Shown piece by piece: positions 41,979 to 51,920 of a DNA stretch of 64,000 nt; the first letter of the stretch is position 1, and every line of letters starts with the position of its first letter. The notes under the pieces are model-generated. The model was not told where the DNA came from. It searched no databases and worked only from the letters and a program-made list of their open reading frames with translations. This DNA is from Martinezella lusitana. GTDB lineage: Bacteria > Pseudomonadota > Alphaproteobacteria > Rhizobiales > Rhizobiaceae. The stretch is taken from NCBI RefSeq assembly GCF_010668395.1, contig NZ_WUEY01000003.1, positions 372,001 through 436,000 of the forward strand. Reading direction: 5' to 3'. A program made the translations under genes and the position numbers.

Positions 41979-43283
41979 CTACTCGGCTGCTTCCAGAACC
42001 GCGCCGTGGCTGGTCGCGTTGGCGGTGTACTGGTCTATACGCTTTTCGATCTCGGGACGGAAATTGCGGATCAGACCCTGAACCGGCCATGCGGCGGCGT
42101 CACCGAGCGCACAGATAGTATGACCTTCGATCTGCTTCGTCACCTGGAACAGCATGTCGATCTCGCGCTTCTGCGCGTTGCCGCGAGCCATACGCTCAAG
42201 AACGCGCCACATCCAGCCCGTGCCTTCGCGGCACGGCGTACACTGGCCGCAGCTTTCATGCTTGAAGAAGGCCGAGATGCGGGCAATCGCCTTGATGATG
42301 TCGGTCGACTTGTCCATGACGATCGCCGCAGCCGTGCCGAAGGACGACTTGACTTCGCGCAGACCGTCGAAATCCATCGGGCAATCGATGATGTCGGCAG
42401 CCGGAACGACCGGGCACGACGCGCCGCCGGGAATGACGGCAAGCAGATTGTCCCAACCGCCGCGAATACCGCCGCCGTGCTTTTCGACCAGCTCGCGGAA
42501 GGTGATGCCCATCGTCTCTTCGACCGTGCAAGGACGATTGACGTGGCCGGACAGCATGAACAGCTTGGTGCCGACATTGTTCGGGCGGCCGAACGAGGAG
42601 AACCAGCCTGCGCCACGGCGCAGGATCGTCGGCGCAACGGCGATGGATTCGACGTTGTTGACCGTGGTCGGGCAGCCGTAGAGACCCATGTTGGCCGGGA
42701 ACGGCGGCTTCAGGCGCGGCTGGCCCTTCTTGCCTTCGAGGCTTTCGAGCAGCGCGGTTTCTTCGCCGCAGATGTAAGCGCCGGCGCCATGATGAACGTA
42801 AACATCATAATCCCAGCCGAGCTTGTTGTTTTTGCCCAGAAGTCCGGCATCGTAGCATTCGTCGATCGCAGCCTGAAGGGCTTCGCGTTCGCGCATGTAT
42901 TCGCCTCGGACGTAGATGTACGCGGCGTTTGCACCCATGGCAAAACCGGCGATGACGCAGCCTTCGATCAGCGTATGCGGATCGTGGCGCATGATGTCGC
43001 GGTCCTTGCAGGTGCCCGGCTCGGATTCGTCGGCATTGACGACGAGATAGTGCGGACGGCCATCGCTTTCCTTCGGCATGAAGGACCACTTCAGGCCCGT
43101 CGGGAAGCCGGCGCCGCCACGACCGCGAAGGCCGGAAGCCTTCATCTCGTTGATGATCCAGTCACGACCCTTTTCGAGGATTTGCTTCGTGCCATCCCAG
43201 TGGCCGCGCGACATCGCGCCCTTCAGGGATTTGTCCTTGAGGCCGTAGATATTGGTAAAGATGCGATCCTGATCCTGTAACAT
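41979..43283 (-). CDS. nuoF: NADH-quinone oxidoreductase subunit F
   Basis: A 434-residue NADH-binding flavoprotein. The FMN/NADH site [20 protein letters not shown], the [17 protein letters not shown] segment and the N3 cluster motif [19 protein letters not shown] are visible. It hands electrons from NADH through FMN to the NuoE and NuoG clusters. It follows nuoE by ten bases. Confidence 0.96.
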   Translation of the reverse strand: MLQDQDRIFTNIYGLKDKSLKGAMSRGHWDGTKQILEKGRDWIINEMKASGLRGRGGAGFPTGLKWSFMPKESDGRPHYLVVNADESEPGTCKDRDIMRHDPHTLIEGCVIAGFAMGANAAYIYVRGEYMREREALQAAIDECYDAGLLGKNNKLGWDYDVYVHHGAGAYICGEETALLESLEGKKGQPRLKPPFPANMGLYGCPTTVNNVESIAVAPTILRRGAGWFSSFGRPNNVGTKLFMLSGHVNRPCTVEETMGITFRELVEKHGGGIRGGWDNLLAVIPGGASCPVVPAADIIDCPMDFDGLREVKSSFGTAAAIVMDKSTDIIKAIARISAFFKHESCGQCTPCREGTGWMWRVLERMARGNAQKREIDMLFQVTKQIEGHTICALGDAAAWPVQGLIRNFRPEIEKRIDQYTANATSHGAVLEAAE

Positions 43284-43293
43284 GCTTCACCTC

Positions 43294-44415
43294 TTACCGC
43301 GGCTTCTTGCCGAAGACCTTGATATATTCCGCTTCGCCACCCTTAGCGAGTGCCTCTGCCTGCCTGACCCAGTCGTCGCGCTCGATCCGGCCCTTGAAAT
43401 TCAGATAACCGTCGACCCAGTGGCGTTCGGCCTCATGCCAGCTCGCAATCTGCGCGAAGGTAAAGATGCCGAGCTCGTGCAAGGTGCCCTCGATCTTCGG
43501 ACCAACGCCTGAAATGAGCTGCAAATCGTCCGGCTGTGCGGGTCTTTCGATACCTGCGGGACGATTCTTGTCGTCAAGCGAAGGCTTCCCGGCAACGGGC
43601 TCCGCAGCTGCAGTTCCCGAAAGCGGCTGCGTTTCGGCTGCCTTGGCATTCTTGGCCGCTTCCGCCGGAGCCGTTGCCGGCGTCTTCAGACTCTGATTGG
43701 TTTCAGCATCCGTGCTCTTGGCACGGCCGGCCTCGGACGGCGGTATCGAAACAGCCTCGGCAGTGGCCTTGGCCACCTTGCCTGCGGTGCTCTTTGCCTG
43801 CGCCTCATCCGACAGGAGGGACGTCAAGCCACCTTCCGGAGCGGAGAAAACGCGGTCGATCTGCGGACCGGTCGGAATTTCATGGCCCTTGCCTGCGGCG
43901 AACGCATCGATGATCTCTTCGAGACGTGTCGGGGTCAGATCCTCATAGGTATCCTTGCCGATCACGACCATCGGTGCGTTGACGCAGGCGCCCTGACACT
44001 CGACCTCTTCCCAGGAGAGCGTGCCGTCGGCGGTGCGCTCGAAAGCATGGTCGCTGATCCGGCTCTTACAGATCTTGATCAGCCCTTCGGCGCCGCGCAG
44101 CATGCAGGGCGTCGTGCCGCAAACCTGAACGTGAGCGCGCGTGCCGACCGGATGCAACTGGAACTGCGTGTAGAAGGTCGCGACTTCGAGCGCGCGGATA
44201 TAGGCCATATCCAGCATGTCGGCGATCTTTTCGATAGCGGCCTTGGTGACCCAGCCTTCCTGCTCCTGCGCGCGCATCATCAGCGGGATGATCGCGGACT
44301 GCTGGCGGCCCTCGGGATATTTATTGATCGTCTTTTCCACCCAGACCGCATTCTCCTTGCTGAAGGCGAAGGCGGCAGGCTGGAATTGATCTTCGGCTAG
44401 TCGACGAACGGACAT
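43294..44415 (-). CDS. nuoE: NADH-quinone oxidoreductase subunit E with C-terminal HHH extension
   Basis: Residues 1 to about 170 are the thioredoxin-like 2Fe-2S subunit (cluster N1a): CGTTPCMLRGAEG and VECQGACVNAPM supply the four cysteines. At 373 residues the protein is about twice the E. coli length. The extra part is a low-complexity Ala/Lys/Ser/Glu linker and a terminal HHH-like module (LQLISGVGPKIEGTLHELGI, then SWHEAERHWVDGYLNFKG, RIERDDWVRQAEALAKGG). This tail is nearly the same as the C-terminus of the gene between nuoF and nuoG. Extended NuoE proteins of this kind occur in Rhizobiaceae. Confidence 0.95.
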   Translation of the reverse strand: MSVRRLAEDQFQPAAFAFSKENAVWVEKTINKYPEGRQQSAIIPLMMRAQEQEGWVTKAAIEKIADMLDMAYIRALEVATFYTQFQLHPVGTRAHVQVCGTTPCMLRGAEGLIKICKSRISDHAFERTADGTLSWEEVECQGACVNAPMVVIGKDTYEDLTPTRLEEIIDAFAAGKGHEIPTGPQIDRVFSAPEGGLTSLLSDEAQAKSTAGKVAKATAEAVSIPPSEAGRAKSTDAETNQSLKTPATAPAEAAKNAKAAETQPLSGTAAAEPVAGKPSLDDKNRPAGIERPAQPDDLQLISGVGPKIEGTLHELGIFTFAQIASWHEAERHWVDGYLNFKGRIERDDWVRQAEALAKGGEAEYIKVFGKKPR

Positions 44416-44430
44416 CTTTCACGCCTTATC

Positions 44431-44751
44431 TCAGTTTAAGGACCCACACCGCGTATTCGTCAGAGACGAGAATTCGCAGGCATAGGCCGACTGGTCTTTC
44501 TGCATAAACACAACAAACTTGCCGCCGTTCGGCACAGCGGCCTTGATCTGATAACCGCGGGAAAGAAGGTCGGCCATGGTCGAATCCCCCTCGCCCGACG
44601 TCACCTCATTTCCGCCCTTCGCAGAATTCGCGCCGATCGCATTCGAACCCTGCGTGGTGATGTTCGGCAGGGTCTGCGTCTTGCCGGCCTGCTGCGCCGA
44701 AGCGCCGCAGGCGACGAGGATCACAGGAATGACGGCCTGCCAGGCTCGCAT
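44431..44751 (-). CDS. Small lipoprotein between nuoD and nuoE (hypothetical)
   Basis: A 106-residue protein with a signal peptide and lipobox (VILVACGAS, LVAC with C15 as the candidate lipid site). It continues as a Ser/Gly/Asn-rich stretch (QGSNAIGANSAKGGNEVTSG) and a small domain with two cysteines (AYACEFSSLTNTRCGSLN). I do not recognise the family. Its ATG overlaps the nuoD stop (TGATG at 44749-44753), so it is translated with complex I. Whether it has any part in the complex is unknown. Confidence 0.65.
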   Translation of the reverse strand: MRAWQAVIPVILVACGASAQQAGKTQTLPNITTQGSNAIGANSAKGGNEVTSGEGDSTMADLLSRGYQIKAAVPNGGKFVVFMQKDQSAYACEFSSLTNTRCGSLN

Positions 44752-45941
44752 CAGCGATCCACCTCACCGAACACGATATCGAGCGAACCGAGCACCGCTG
44801 CTACGTCGGCGAGCTGATGGCCGCGGCACATGAAGTCCATGGCCTGCAGATGCGCATAGCCCGGCGCACGTATCTTGCAGCGGTAAGGCTTGTTGGAACC
44901 GTCGGAGACGAGATAGACGCCGAATTCGCCCTTCGGCGCTTCGACAGCCGCATAAACCTCGCCAGCCGGCACGTGGTAGCCTTCGGTGTAGAGCTTGAAG
45001 TGGTGGATCAGCGCTTCCATCGAGCGCTTCATCTCGCCGCGCTTCGGCGGAACGACCTTGCCGTCCAGCGACGAAACCGGCCCCGTCTTGGCGTCACCCA
45101 GCAGGCGATTGACGCACTGCTTCATGATGCGGACGGATTCGCGCATTTCGATCATGCGGATGAGGTAACGGTCGTAGCAGTCGCCGTTCTTGCCGATCGG
45201 AATGTCGAATTCCAGATCCGAATAGCATTCATAGGGCTGCGCCTTGCGCAGGTCCCATGCGGCGCCGGAGCCGCGGACCATGACGCCGGAGAAGCCCCAG
45301 GCCCAACAGTCTTCCAGCGAAACCACGCCGATATCGACGTTGCGCTGCTTGAAGATACGGTTGCCGGTCAGAAGGTCGTCGATGTCATCGAGCGCCTTCA
45401 GGAAAGGATCGCACCAGTCGCCGATATCCTGCACGAGCTTCTCGGGAAGGTCCTGGTGAACGCCGCCCGGACGAACGTAAGCGGCGTGCATGCGCGAGCC
45501 GGAGGCGCGCTCATAGAACACCATCAGCTTCTCGCGCTCTTCGAAGCCCCAAAGCGGCGGCGTCAGCGCGCCGACGTCCATGGCCTGCGTCGTGACGTTG
45601 AGCAGATGCGACAGGATACGGCCGATTTCCGAGTAGAGAACACGGATCAGCTGGCCACGGATCGGGATATCGATGCCGAGCAGCTTCTCGACGGCCAGCG
45701 CATAGGCATGCTCCTGGTTCATCGGCGCCACGTAGTCGAGGCGGTCGAAATAAGGAACGGCCTGCAGGTAGGTCTTCGTCTCGATCAGCTTTTCAGTGCC
45801 GCGATGCAGCAGGCCGATATGGGGATCGACGCGTTCCACAATTTCGCCGTCCAATTCGAGGACAAGACGCAAAACGCCGTGCGCGGCCGGATGCTGCGGA
45901 CCGAAATTGATGTTGAAGTTGCGAACGTTATGTTCTGTCAT
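44751..45941 (-). CDS. nuoD: NADH-quinone oxidoreductase subunit D
   Basis: A 396-residue 49-kDa-type subunit lining the quinone pocket. [20 protein letters not shown] holds the conserved histidines, and [12 protein letters not shown] and [17 protein letters not shown] ([20 protein letters not shown]) are family signatures. NuoC and NuoD are separate genes here, unlike the E. coli fusion. A 66-base gap separates it from nuoC. Confidence 0.96.
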   Translation of the reverse strand: MTEHNVRNFNINFGPQHPAAHGVLRLVLELDGEIVERVDPHIGLLHRGTEKLIETKTYLQAVPYFDRLDYVAPMNQEHAYALAVEKLLGIDIPIRGQLIRVLYSEIGRILSHLLNVTTQAMDVGALTPPLWGFEEREKLMVFYERASGSRMHAAYVRPGGVHQDLPEKLVQDIGDWCDPFLKALDDIDDLLTGNRIFKQRNVDIGVVSLEDCWAWGFSGVMVRGSGAAWDLRKAQPYECYSDLEFDIPIGKNGDCYDRYLIRMIEMRESVRIMKQCVNRLLGDAKTGPVSSLDGKVVPPKRGEMKRSMEALIHHFKLYTEGYHVPAGEVYAAVEAPKGEFGVYLVSDGSNKPYRCKIRAPGYAHLQAMDFMCRGHQLADVAAVLGSLDIVFGEVDR

Positions 45942-46007
45942 GGCGGCGATGCTCGCGTTGTCAGATATTCAGAGAATGGCAGGCTCAAGCCCGCCACACG
46001 CCATAAA

Positions 46008-46610
46008 TTAGGCCTTCGCCTTCTCATCGCCCGGGAGCACGTAGTCGGTGCCCTCCCAGGGCGACAGGAAGTCGAAATTGCGGAATTCCTGCTTCAGCTC
46101 CACCGGCTCGTAGACGACGCGCTTGGCGGCGTCGTCATAGCGAACCTCGACGAAACCGGTCGTCGGGAAATCCTTGCGCAGCGGATGGCCTTCGAAACCG
46201 TAGTCGGTGAGGATACGGCGCAGATCCGGGTGTCCGGTGAAGAGAACGCCGTACATGTCCCAGGTTTCACGCTCGAACCAATCGGCGCCGGGATAGATGC
46301 CGCAAACGGACGGAACGGCCTGATCTTCGCCGACGGGAACCTTGACGCGAATGCGAATGTTCTTTTTCGGCGACAGGAGATGGTAGACGACGTCGAAACG
46401 CTCGGCGCGCTGCGGCCAGTCGACACCGCAAATGTCCGTTATGTTGACGAAACCGCACTTGGCGTCGTCACGCAGGAAGGTCAGCAGGGCGATAACGTTT
46501 TCGGCCGTCGTCGTCACGTTCAGCTCGCCGTACTTGATCTCGCTCGAGGAGATCAGGGCGCTGCGAACTTCCGTGAGATAAGCGGCGAGCTCGTTCAGGG
46601 CTTCACTCAT
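46008..46610 (-). CDS. nuoC: NADH-quinone oxidoreductase subunit C
   Basis: A 200-residue 30-kDa-type subunit of the peripheral arm. [20 protein letters not shown] and [20 protein letters not shown] are the family signature. It starts 18 bases after nuoB. Confidence 0.95.
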   Translation of the reverse strand: MSEALNELAAYLTEVRSALISSSEIKYGELNVTTTAENVIALLTFLRDDAKCGFVNITDICGVDWPQRAERFDVVYHLLSPKKNIRIRVKVPVGEDQAVPSVCGIYPGADWFERETWDMYGVLFTGHPDLRRILTDYGFEGHPLRKDFPTTGFVEVRYDDAAKRVVYEPVELKQEFRNFDFLSPWEGTDYVLPGDEKAKA

Positions 46611-46628
46611 GATACCTTGTCCCCTGCC

Positions 46629-47210
46629 TTACCGTTCGATCGTGCCGGTGCGCCGGATCTTCTTCTGCAGCAGAAGCACGCCGTAAAGCAGCGCCTCTGC
46701 CGTGGGAGGACAGCCCGGTATATAAATGTCGATGGGAACGACACGGTCGCATCCGCGCACGACGGAATAGGAATAGTGATAGTAGCCGCCACCGTTCGCG
46801 CAGGAACCCATGGAGATGACGTAGCGCGGCTCGGGCATCTGGTCGTAGACCTTGCGCAGGGCGGGCGCCATCTTGTTGGTCAGCGTGCCGGCGACGATCA
46901 TGACGTCGGACTGGCGCGGCGAAGCGCGCGGCGCAAAGCCGAAGCGCTCGACGTCGTAACGCGGCATGGAAACCTGCATCATCTCGACGGCGCAGCAGGC
47001 GAGACCGAAGGTCATCCACATCAGGGAGCCGGTGCGGGCCCAGTTGATCAGCTCATCGGTGGAGGTGACCAGAAAGCCCTTGTCGGCGAGTTCGTTGTTG
47101 ATCTCGCCGAAGAACGGATCGTTGCTGCCGACGGGTCTGCCGGTCGCGGGATCGATGATCCCCTTCGGCTGCGGCGCCACGAGCGTCGTGTTGCTTGGGG
47201 CTACTCCCAT
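46629..47210 (-). CDS. nuoB: NADH-quinone oxidoreductase subunit B
   Basis: A 193-residue subunit carrying cluster N2, the last electron donor to quinone. The adjacent cysteines of [20 protein letters not shown] and [15 protein letters not shown] are the four ligands. ATG 47210 overlaps the last codons of nuoA; an ATG seven codons further upstream is possible. AGGGAG lies upstream. Confidence 0.96.
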   Translation of the reverse strand: MGVAPSNTTLVAPQPKGIIDPATGRPVGSNDPFFGEINNELADKGFLVTSTDELINWARTGSLMWMTFGLACCAVEMMQVSMPRYDVERFGFAPRASPRQSDVMIVAGTLTNKMAPALRKVYDQMPEPRYVISMGSCANGGGYYHYSYSVVRGCDRVVPIDIYIPGCPPTAEALLYGVLLLQKKIRRTGTIER

Positions 47211-47566
47211 TCCAGGGCTCCCTTCTTCCATTCATAGATAAAGCCGATGGTCAGCACCGCGAGGAATACCATCATCGACCAGAACCCGAACCAGCCGATC
47301 GCACCGAACGACACGGCCCACGGGAAAAGGAAGGCGACTTCCAGGTCGAAGATGATGAAGAGAATCGATACCAGGTAGAAACGGATATCGAACTTCATGC
47401 GGGCGTCATCGAATGCGTTGAAGCCGCATTCATAAGCCGAGAGCTTTTCCGAGTCAGGCGCCTTGAAGGCGACGGCGAACGGCGTGATCAACAGCGCCAG
47501 GCCAATCACCAAGGAAATACCTATGAAAATCGCTATCGGAATATAGGAACTGAGCAGTCCAGTCAT
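47201..47566 (-). CDS. nuoA: NADH-quinone oxidoreductase subunit A
   Basis: A 121-residue membrane subunit with three helices, beginning [20 protein letters not shown], the usual rhizobial length. ATGs at 47569 and 47575 are alternatives. Signatures are [20 protein letters not shown] (cysteine-containing loop) and [13 protein letters not shown]. First gene of the operon. Confidence 0.95.
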   Translation of the reverse strand: MTGLLSSYIPIAIFIGISLVIGLALLITPFAVAFKAPDSEKLSAYECGFNAFDDARMKFDIRFYLVSILFIIFDLEVAFLFPWAVSFGAIGWFGFWSMMVFLAVLTIGFIYEWKKGALEWE

Positions 47567-47653
47567 CATGTCCATCCCTGCTTGCGGTGAGCGCCGGGGC
47601 GGGCGCTTTTGAGCAATTGCCCAGCAAGCGAAAGAGCGTTGCAACAAAGCCGT

Positions 47654-47682
47654 GGTTAGCGCAGCCGGAGCGCGCGCGCAAG
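47654..47682 (-). promoter_or_regulatory. Candidate nuo operon promoter
   Basis: Minus-strand CTTGCG (47682-47677) and CTAACC (47659-47654) with a 17-base spacer resemble the rhizobial sigma-70 form CTTGAC-N17-CTATAT. It lies about 90 bases before nuoA. Confidence 0.4.
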
Positions 47683-47825
47683 CCTTTTGAATCGGTCCGT
47701 TAGCGTACTATCGAGCGGGATTTATCAATGTGTTGCGACGGTATCGCGACAAATGGGCGCAAACGCGAAAAGGCTTCTTCGCAATCGCAACAAATTGATG
47801 TTTGATTGTAATGGCTTGGAAAGAA

Positions 47826-47902
47826 TGGCGCGAGTGACGGGGCTCGAACCCGCGACCTCCGGCGTGACAGGCCGGCACTCTAACCGACTGAGCTACACCC
47901 GC
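47826..47902 (-). tRNA. tRNA-Asp (GTC)
   Basis: Reads GCGGGTGTAGCTCAGTCGGT at the 5' end on the minus strand, with anticodon loop CTGTCAC (GTC), GGTTCGAACCC in the T arm, acceptor GCGGGTG pairing CACTCGC, discriminator G and an encoded CCA. 77 bases. Confidence 0.96.
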
Positions 47903-47952
47903 GCATTGTTTGGCCTTTCAGCCGAGTGCCCAGACCGGAATTGACCTTGAAA

Positions 47953-48029
47953 TGGCGCGAGTGACGGGGCTCGAACCCGCGACCTCCGGCGTGACAGGCC
48001 GGCACTCTAACCGACTGAGCTACACCCGC
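47953..48029 (-). tRNA. tRNA-Asp (GTC), second identical copy
   Basis: Identical over all 77 bases to the copy 50 bases downstream. It is the promoter-proximal one of the pair and the two are probably made as one transcript. Confidence 0.96.
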
Positions 48030-48096
48030 ATTTCATTTCAAGCATTCCGGATGCTTTCGCACCCATCAAAGCGGCCCTCGCCGTTCGATGAGCGGC

Positions 48097-48125
48097 TAAC
48101 TACGGGGTTCGCGTTTGGGTGTCAA
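48097..48125 (-). promoter_or_regulatory. Promoter of the tRNA-Asp pair
   Basis: Minus-strand TTGACA (48125-48120), a 17-base spacer and TAGTTA (48102-48097). This is a near-ideal sigma-70 promoter about 70 bases upstream of the first tRNA. Confidence 0.72.
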
Positions 48126-48347
48126 GCAGGTTTGAATACAAATCGATGACAGAGTGCGAATTGTTTTGGACAAGCTCGCCCGCAAATTTCCGTCCCCGCG
48201 ATTTAGCATGGCAGGTTCCCGCCTCACGCATTTCATCGGGGCCGGATATGCACAGGGTCGAGCGAACCGGCGCCGGATCGGTCCATGTGGATGAGTGCGG
48301 TTGGGATGTGTAAAAATCAAAAAAATCAAAAATTCTTCACAAACACT

Positions 48348-48375
48348 CTTGCGGTTTTTCCTCGTTCCGCATAGA
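48348..48375 (+). promoter_or_regulatory. Candidate tRNA-Val promoter
   Basis: CTTGCG (48348-48353) and CATAGA (48370-48375) with a 16-base spacer, 45 bases before the tRNA. The rest of the gap 48126-48347 holds no gene that I can see; 48305-48340 is A-rich. Confidence 0.5.
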
Positions 48376-48419
48376 TCACGGCCACCGAACGCGGCGGGCC
48401 AATGACCCGCTTCGCTGAA

Positions 48420-48495
48420 GGGCGATTAGCTCAGTTGGTAGAGCGCCTCGTTTACACCGAGGATGTCGGGAGTTCGAGTCTCTCATCGCCCACCA
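48420..48495 (+). tRNA. tRNA-Val (TAC)
   Basis: GGGCGATTAGCTCAGTTGGT at the 5' end, anticodon stem CCTCG/CGAGG with loop TTTACAC (TAC), T arm GGGAGTTCGAGTCTCTC, acceptor GGGCGAT pairing ATCGCCC, discriminator A and encoded CCA. 76 bases. Confidence 0.96.
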
Positions 48496-48568
48496 CTCTT
48501 CAAGAACTCAATTGTCAGCTTGATGGATATGAGCGGCTTAACGCGCTCACGGTATGCGGCCGCGCCGT

Positions 48569-48682
48569 TCAGTAATTACCGAAAATAACGACAGTCAGAA
48601 GCACGCCGGAAACAAGCACGAGAGCCGCTATGATCATGAGCAGCTCCTTCAACATGAATCGTTCCATACTGCTGTCATCCAT
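48569..48682 (-). CDS. 37-residue membrane protein (hypothetical)
   Basis: The product starts MDDSSMERFMLKELLMIIAA and continues LVLVSGVLLTVVIFGNY: a charged N-terminus and one strong membrane helix. GGGAG lies eight bases before ATG 48682, a good ribosome-binding site, and the frame is open further upstream without family-like sequence. No function or family recognised. It is the only gene-like object between tRNA-Val and rkpJ. Confidence 0.55.
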   Translation of the reverse strand: MDDSSMERFMLKELLMIIAALVLVSGVLLTVVIFGNY

Positions 48683-48877
48683 GATGTTTGCTCCCTGCAA
48701 ACGGCTATCCGCTTTTTGTTCCCGGCGTCGAATCACAGCGCCAAGATGAACTCCAGTCCGCATATAAGTAGCCATGTTGTCAATTTCAGGGGCAACAGCA
48801 TCGCGGCCGCCTGACCGCGGCGGCCAGTTGGCAGCCATCCATAGACGCACCTCGGCGGCCATTCCCCTTCTTTTCGC

Positions 48878-50173
48878 TCAAGGGACATGAACCTTCACCG
48901 GTCGCTGCCTCGGCGGTGACTGGATGTAGCCGCCTGGCAAGTTGACCGTGCGCGACAGCAACCTTTCCGCAATCTGCGCGGCGGCGGCGCGGGCGCCCTC
49001 CCCGGAACAGAAATTGCCGCGCACCTGCACGGCCGCCGCAAGCAAGCGGAAGAATGCATCGCGAAGTTTCGGCGACGGCGGCATCGGGTCCCGCCAGAAT
49101 CGATCCAAATCCTTTCGATCGCTCAAGCCCTCGATATCGTAGATCGCCGCTCCAAGCGCCTTGGCCGGCTTGCCTGCCTGCAGGGCCGAGAGGGCGGCGG
49201 TCGAATTGACCGTCACCATGCCCAGGCTGGCGGCGATTAATCGGTCGAGGTTGCCGCCGTCTATGACATGGACGCGGGCAGACAATCCGCACGAGGCGCC
49301 GATATGATCGACATAGGCCCGCCAGTCCACGAGACCGTTGTCGAGCGGATGTATCTTGAGAACGATATGCGCCTCCGGACCGGCATTTTCCGCAAAGGAG
49401 CGGAGAATCAGTCTGATGGCATCCTGCTGCAGATGGAAGGGCGAGTGAGCCCGAAGCTGAAAATCGGTCTGAAGCTGCAGCGGATAGATGAAGAATCGTT
49501 TGCCGCTGGCAATCAGATCCTCGATTACGCCTTCCGCCTGACGCGTCCTTCTGCCGCTCGACGGAAGCTTCCTCAGCCAGCCGGCATATTCCAGCAGCGG
49601 ATGGTAGAGCCCATGCCGCCTATAGCCCGGATACAGAAACCACAGAAAAGTAGTCGGAAGATAGTAGGCGAGATCATAGAGCGCTTCCGAGAGGAAAGTC
49701 TGGCTGAAGCGGCGCGTCCAGTCCGGCTCCGGCAGATCGGACGCTGATTCGAGGATATAGTCGGGATCGGCGGGAAAATGGGAGTTGGAAGACAGGCCGT
49801 CTCGCTCAAGCGTTACCCAGTCCGGCCGCAAATATCCCATCTCCACGACGTTGACGCGGACGCCGGCGCGATGTGCCTCCTCGATGGCGACACGGTGATA
49901 GGGGCGCTCCTCGCCGTGCAGAATCATGTCGCTGACGCCTTCGGCCTCGATTCGCCGCCTGACATAGGCGCGCCAGTCGTCAAAGCCGCCGCGATAGTTG
50001 AAGGCATTGTGCCGGCGCCACGAAATCCGGTCCCCGGCGTTCAGGTTGATGCGGATGCAGCGGCCGCCGGCCCTTTCCAGTATCCCGGCAATCTCGGCGA
50101 ACAGCGGTGAGGACGGCCCCTGCAAGAACAGGAATACACGCGGGGAAACGGCTCCTTCCCCGACAGCCCTCAC
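48878..50173 (-). CDS. rkpJ: KpsC/KpsS-type capsule biosynthesis protein RkpJ
   Basis: A 431-residue cytoplasmic protein related to the KpsC/KpsS family, which in group 2 capsules adds Kdo linker residues to the lipid anchor. Features seen are VFLFLQGPSSPLFAEIAGIL, INLNAGDRISWRRHNAFNYR, MILHGEERPYHRVAIEEAHR, YPLQLQTDFQLRAHSPF and the late TVNSTAALSALQAGKPAKAL, a donor-site-like segment. It starts at GTG 50173, overlapping the rkpI stop. Last gene of the rkp-1 set on this strand. Transfer activity is inferred from the family. Confidence 0.88.
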   Translation of the reverse strand: MRAVGEGAVSPRVFLFLQGPSSPLFAEIAGILERAGGRCIRINLNAGDRISWRRHNAFNYRGGFDDWRAYVRRRIEAEGVSDMILHGEERPYHRVAIEEAHRAGVRVNVVEMGYLRPDWVTLERDGLSSNSHFPADPDYILESASDLPEPDWTRRFSQTFLSEALYDLAYYLPTTFLWFLYPGYRRHGLYHPLLEYAGWLRKLPSSGRRTRQAEGVIEDLIASGKRFFIYPLQLQTDFQLRAHSPFHLQQDAIRLILRSFAENAGPEAHIVLKIHPLDNGLVDWRAYVDHIGASCGLSARVHVIDGGNLDRLIAASLGMVTVNSTAALSALQAGKPAKALGAAIYDIEGLSDRKDLDRFWRDPMPPSPKLRDAFFRLLAAAVQVRGNFCSGEGARAAAAQIAERLLSRTVNLPGGYIQSPPRQRPVKVHVP

Positions 50174-51792
50174 TCCGAGACCTCGGTGCTAAGGCCGGCA
50201 TAGCGCAGCAATGTACCGATCAGGTTCCAGGGAGCCTCTTCCTGCGACGGTTGCGGCTTCTGCGAATGGGCCCGCGCGCGGCCCAGGGGAACGATGATAT
50301 AATCGGTCCGCGGATCCGGGAACGGATCGGCGAAGGCCTTCAGCAAGGGCGCGTGATCGCCGTAGAAAAGCAGCCATACCGGGCGATCCAGCTTATCGAG
50401 GTGATGGGCCAGATTGCCGAGCGCATGATCGGCGCGCATCAGGAGTTCGCCGTATATATCCACCGGATTGACCAGGTCGCCGCAGCGGCCAGGCTCCCAG
50501 GGGCCGTGATTCGCCATGGACGCCACGAAGACGAAATTCTTGCTCGTGCCGTCGTCATCGATCGTTCGAATCACGCTCTTCGTCAGCGACAGGTCGCTGA
50601 CATAGGGGCCATCGCGCTCGGAATTGTGATCGAACTCATCCAGCATCATCATCCGGTCGAAGCCAAGCTGCGGCATGGCCTTGTGACGCAGGAAGAAGGT
50701 CTTGTCATAGGGATGGATGAACTGCGTCTTCCAGCCGGCCTTCTTGAGCCGCGCCGGCCAGACGACGTCCTTGTAGTGGCTGGCTCGCAGATAGGGATAG
50801 CTGGCATCGATGTGCACATTCTCGGGCAGCAAGCCGCTCAGCACCGCAAATTCGGTGCGCAGCGTATAACCACCCTCGAAGACGCTGGTCATGCGGCCCC
50901 ACTGCGCGGCCTGCTCACGCAGTCGATCCAGATTCGGCAGCTTGATCTTCTCGACACCGAAATGCCGGAGATCGATAAAGGATTCGGATTGCCAGATGAC
51001 GATGAGCGGCTCGTCTTCACCGTGCTCCCAGAGTTCCTGAAGCGCCGAGATCAAGCGCCCCGATAGCTCCGAGACGATCGCCTCGCGCCGGACCCCGACC
51101 CAAATGACGAAATGAAACACGACGGAAGCGAAGGTGCCGAATCGCACGGTATCTATCTTGACGTCGACCCTGCCCAAAAACCTCTGCGTGAAACGGCAGA
51201 CCGGTTCGCTGACGATCCGGCTGAACAATGCAAGCCAGGGTGCAAAGGCGAAAACCAGCACCAAGAGTACCCAAAGCACGCCGTTCGACGCCGGAAGCAC
51301 CGATGGCTCCAGGTACATGTAGAGGCCGCTGATGCCGAACACATAGGCGAAGGCGATGACCCAGAAAACAATGTTCAGCGATGTCGCGTAGAAGATCTCC
51401 TTGTATTTGAAGACATCGACCACAAGCGCAATGTCCGAAAATACCAGGGGCTCCCGAATGAATTCGAATTTCGCTCTCGAAATCCCCGTGAAAATGACGA
51501 AGAAGCTGATGACCGCCTGCGTGCTGTAGAGCGGGCGCCAGGAAATCGCGAAGAAGGCGATATAAATCAGCGCGATGACCGGAATTCTTACAGCCCAGTC
51601 GCAAACCAGGCGCAGCCAGCGCCGCTGCGTGCGATTCTGCGCGTTGACAGCCAGCGGCATCGCAAAAGGATCGGTCAGAAATACGATGACGCAGGAAAAC
51701 GCGAAGCAGGCAAGCGTCAAAAGAACTGGAAAATCATGCAGCTTCAAGATTGCGCCATCCAAATGCCCACTGCCTGCCGCAGCGCTTTCCAA
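50170..51792 (-). CDS. rkpI: Membrane sulfatase-fold / LtaS-like enzyme RkpI
   Basis: A 540-residue protein with about five or six N-terminal membrane helices (residues 20-240). The periplasmic alkaline-phosphatase-fold domain contains LIVIWQSESFIDLRHF, EGGYTLRTEFAVLSGLLPEN (its Thr matches by pattern the LtaS/OpgB nucleophile), FVASMANHGPWEPGRCGD and LLFYGDHAPLLKAF. Relatives transfer phosphoglycerol or phosphoethanolamine onto glycans or lipids. In S. meliloti RkpI is needed for K-antigen production; the group it would transfer is unknown. It overlaps rkpJ; a 128-base gap separates it from rkpH. Confidence 0.87.
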   Translation of the reverse strand: MESAAAGSGHLDGAILKLHDFPVLLTLACFAFSCVIVFLTDPFAMPLAVNAQNRTQRRWLRLVCDWAVRIPVIALIYIAFFAISWRPLYSTQAVISFFVIFTGISRAKFEFIREPLVFSDIALVVDVFKYKEIFYATSLNIVFWVIAFAYVFGISGLYMYLEPSVLPASNGVLWVLLVLVFAFAPWLALFSRIVSEPVCRFTQRFLGRVDVKIDTVRFGTFASVVFHFVIWVGVRREAIVSELSGRLISALQELWEHGEDEPLIVIWQSESFIDLRHFGVEKIKLPNLDRLREQAAQWGRMTSVFEGGYTLRTEFAVLSGLLPENVHIDASYPYLRASHYKDVVWPARLKKAGWKTQFIHPYDKTFFLRHKAMPQLGFDRMMMLDEFDHNSERDGPYVSDLSLTKSVIRTIDDDGTSKNFVFVASMANHGPWEPGRCGDLVNPVDIYGELLMRADHALGNLAHHLDKLDRPVWLLFYGDHAPLLKAFADPFPDPRTDYIIVPLGRARAHSQKPQPSQEEAPWNLIGTLLRYAGLSTEVSE

Positions 51793-51920
51793 ATCCGCGA
51801 GGAACTGGCCACCAATTCCCTAACACCTTCTTGTCCCAGCGCCGTCGATAGCGCAACAACGACAATTGCTTCGTATTACTTACCATCATCAAAGCCGCGG
51901 GCCGACCCATCGGCAAGACT

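Noticed and set aside
47826..48029. Tandem 77-base repeat as a CRISPR-like or duplicated mobile element
   Set aside because: Both units are complete tRNA-Asp genes; the repetition is a tRNA gene duplication.
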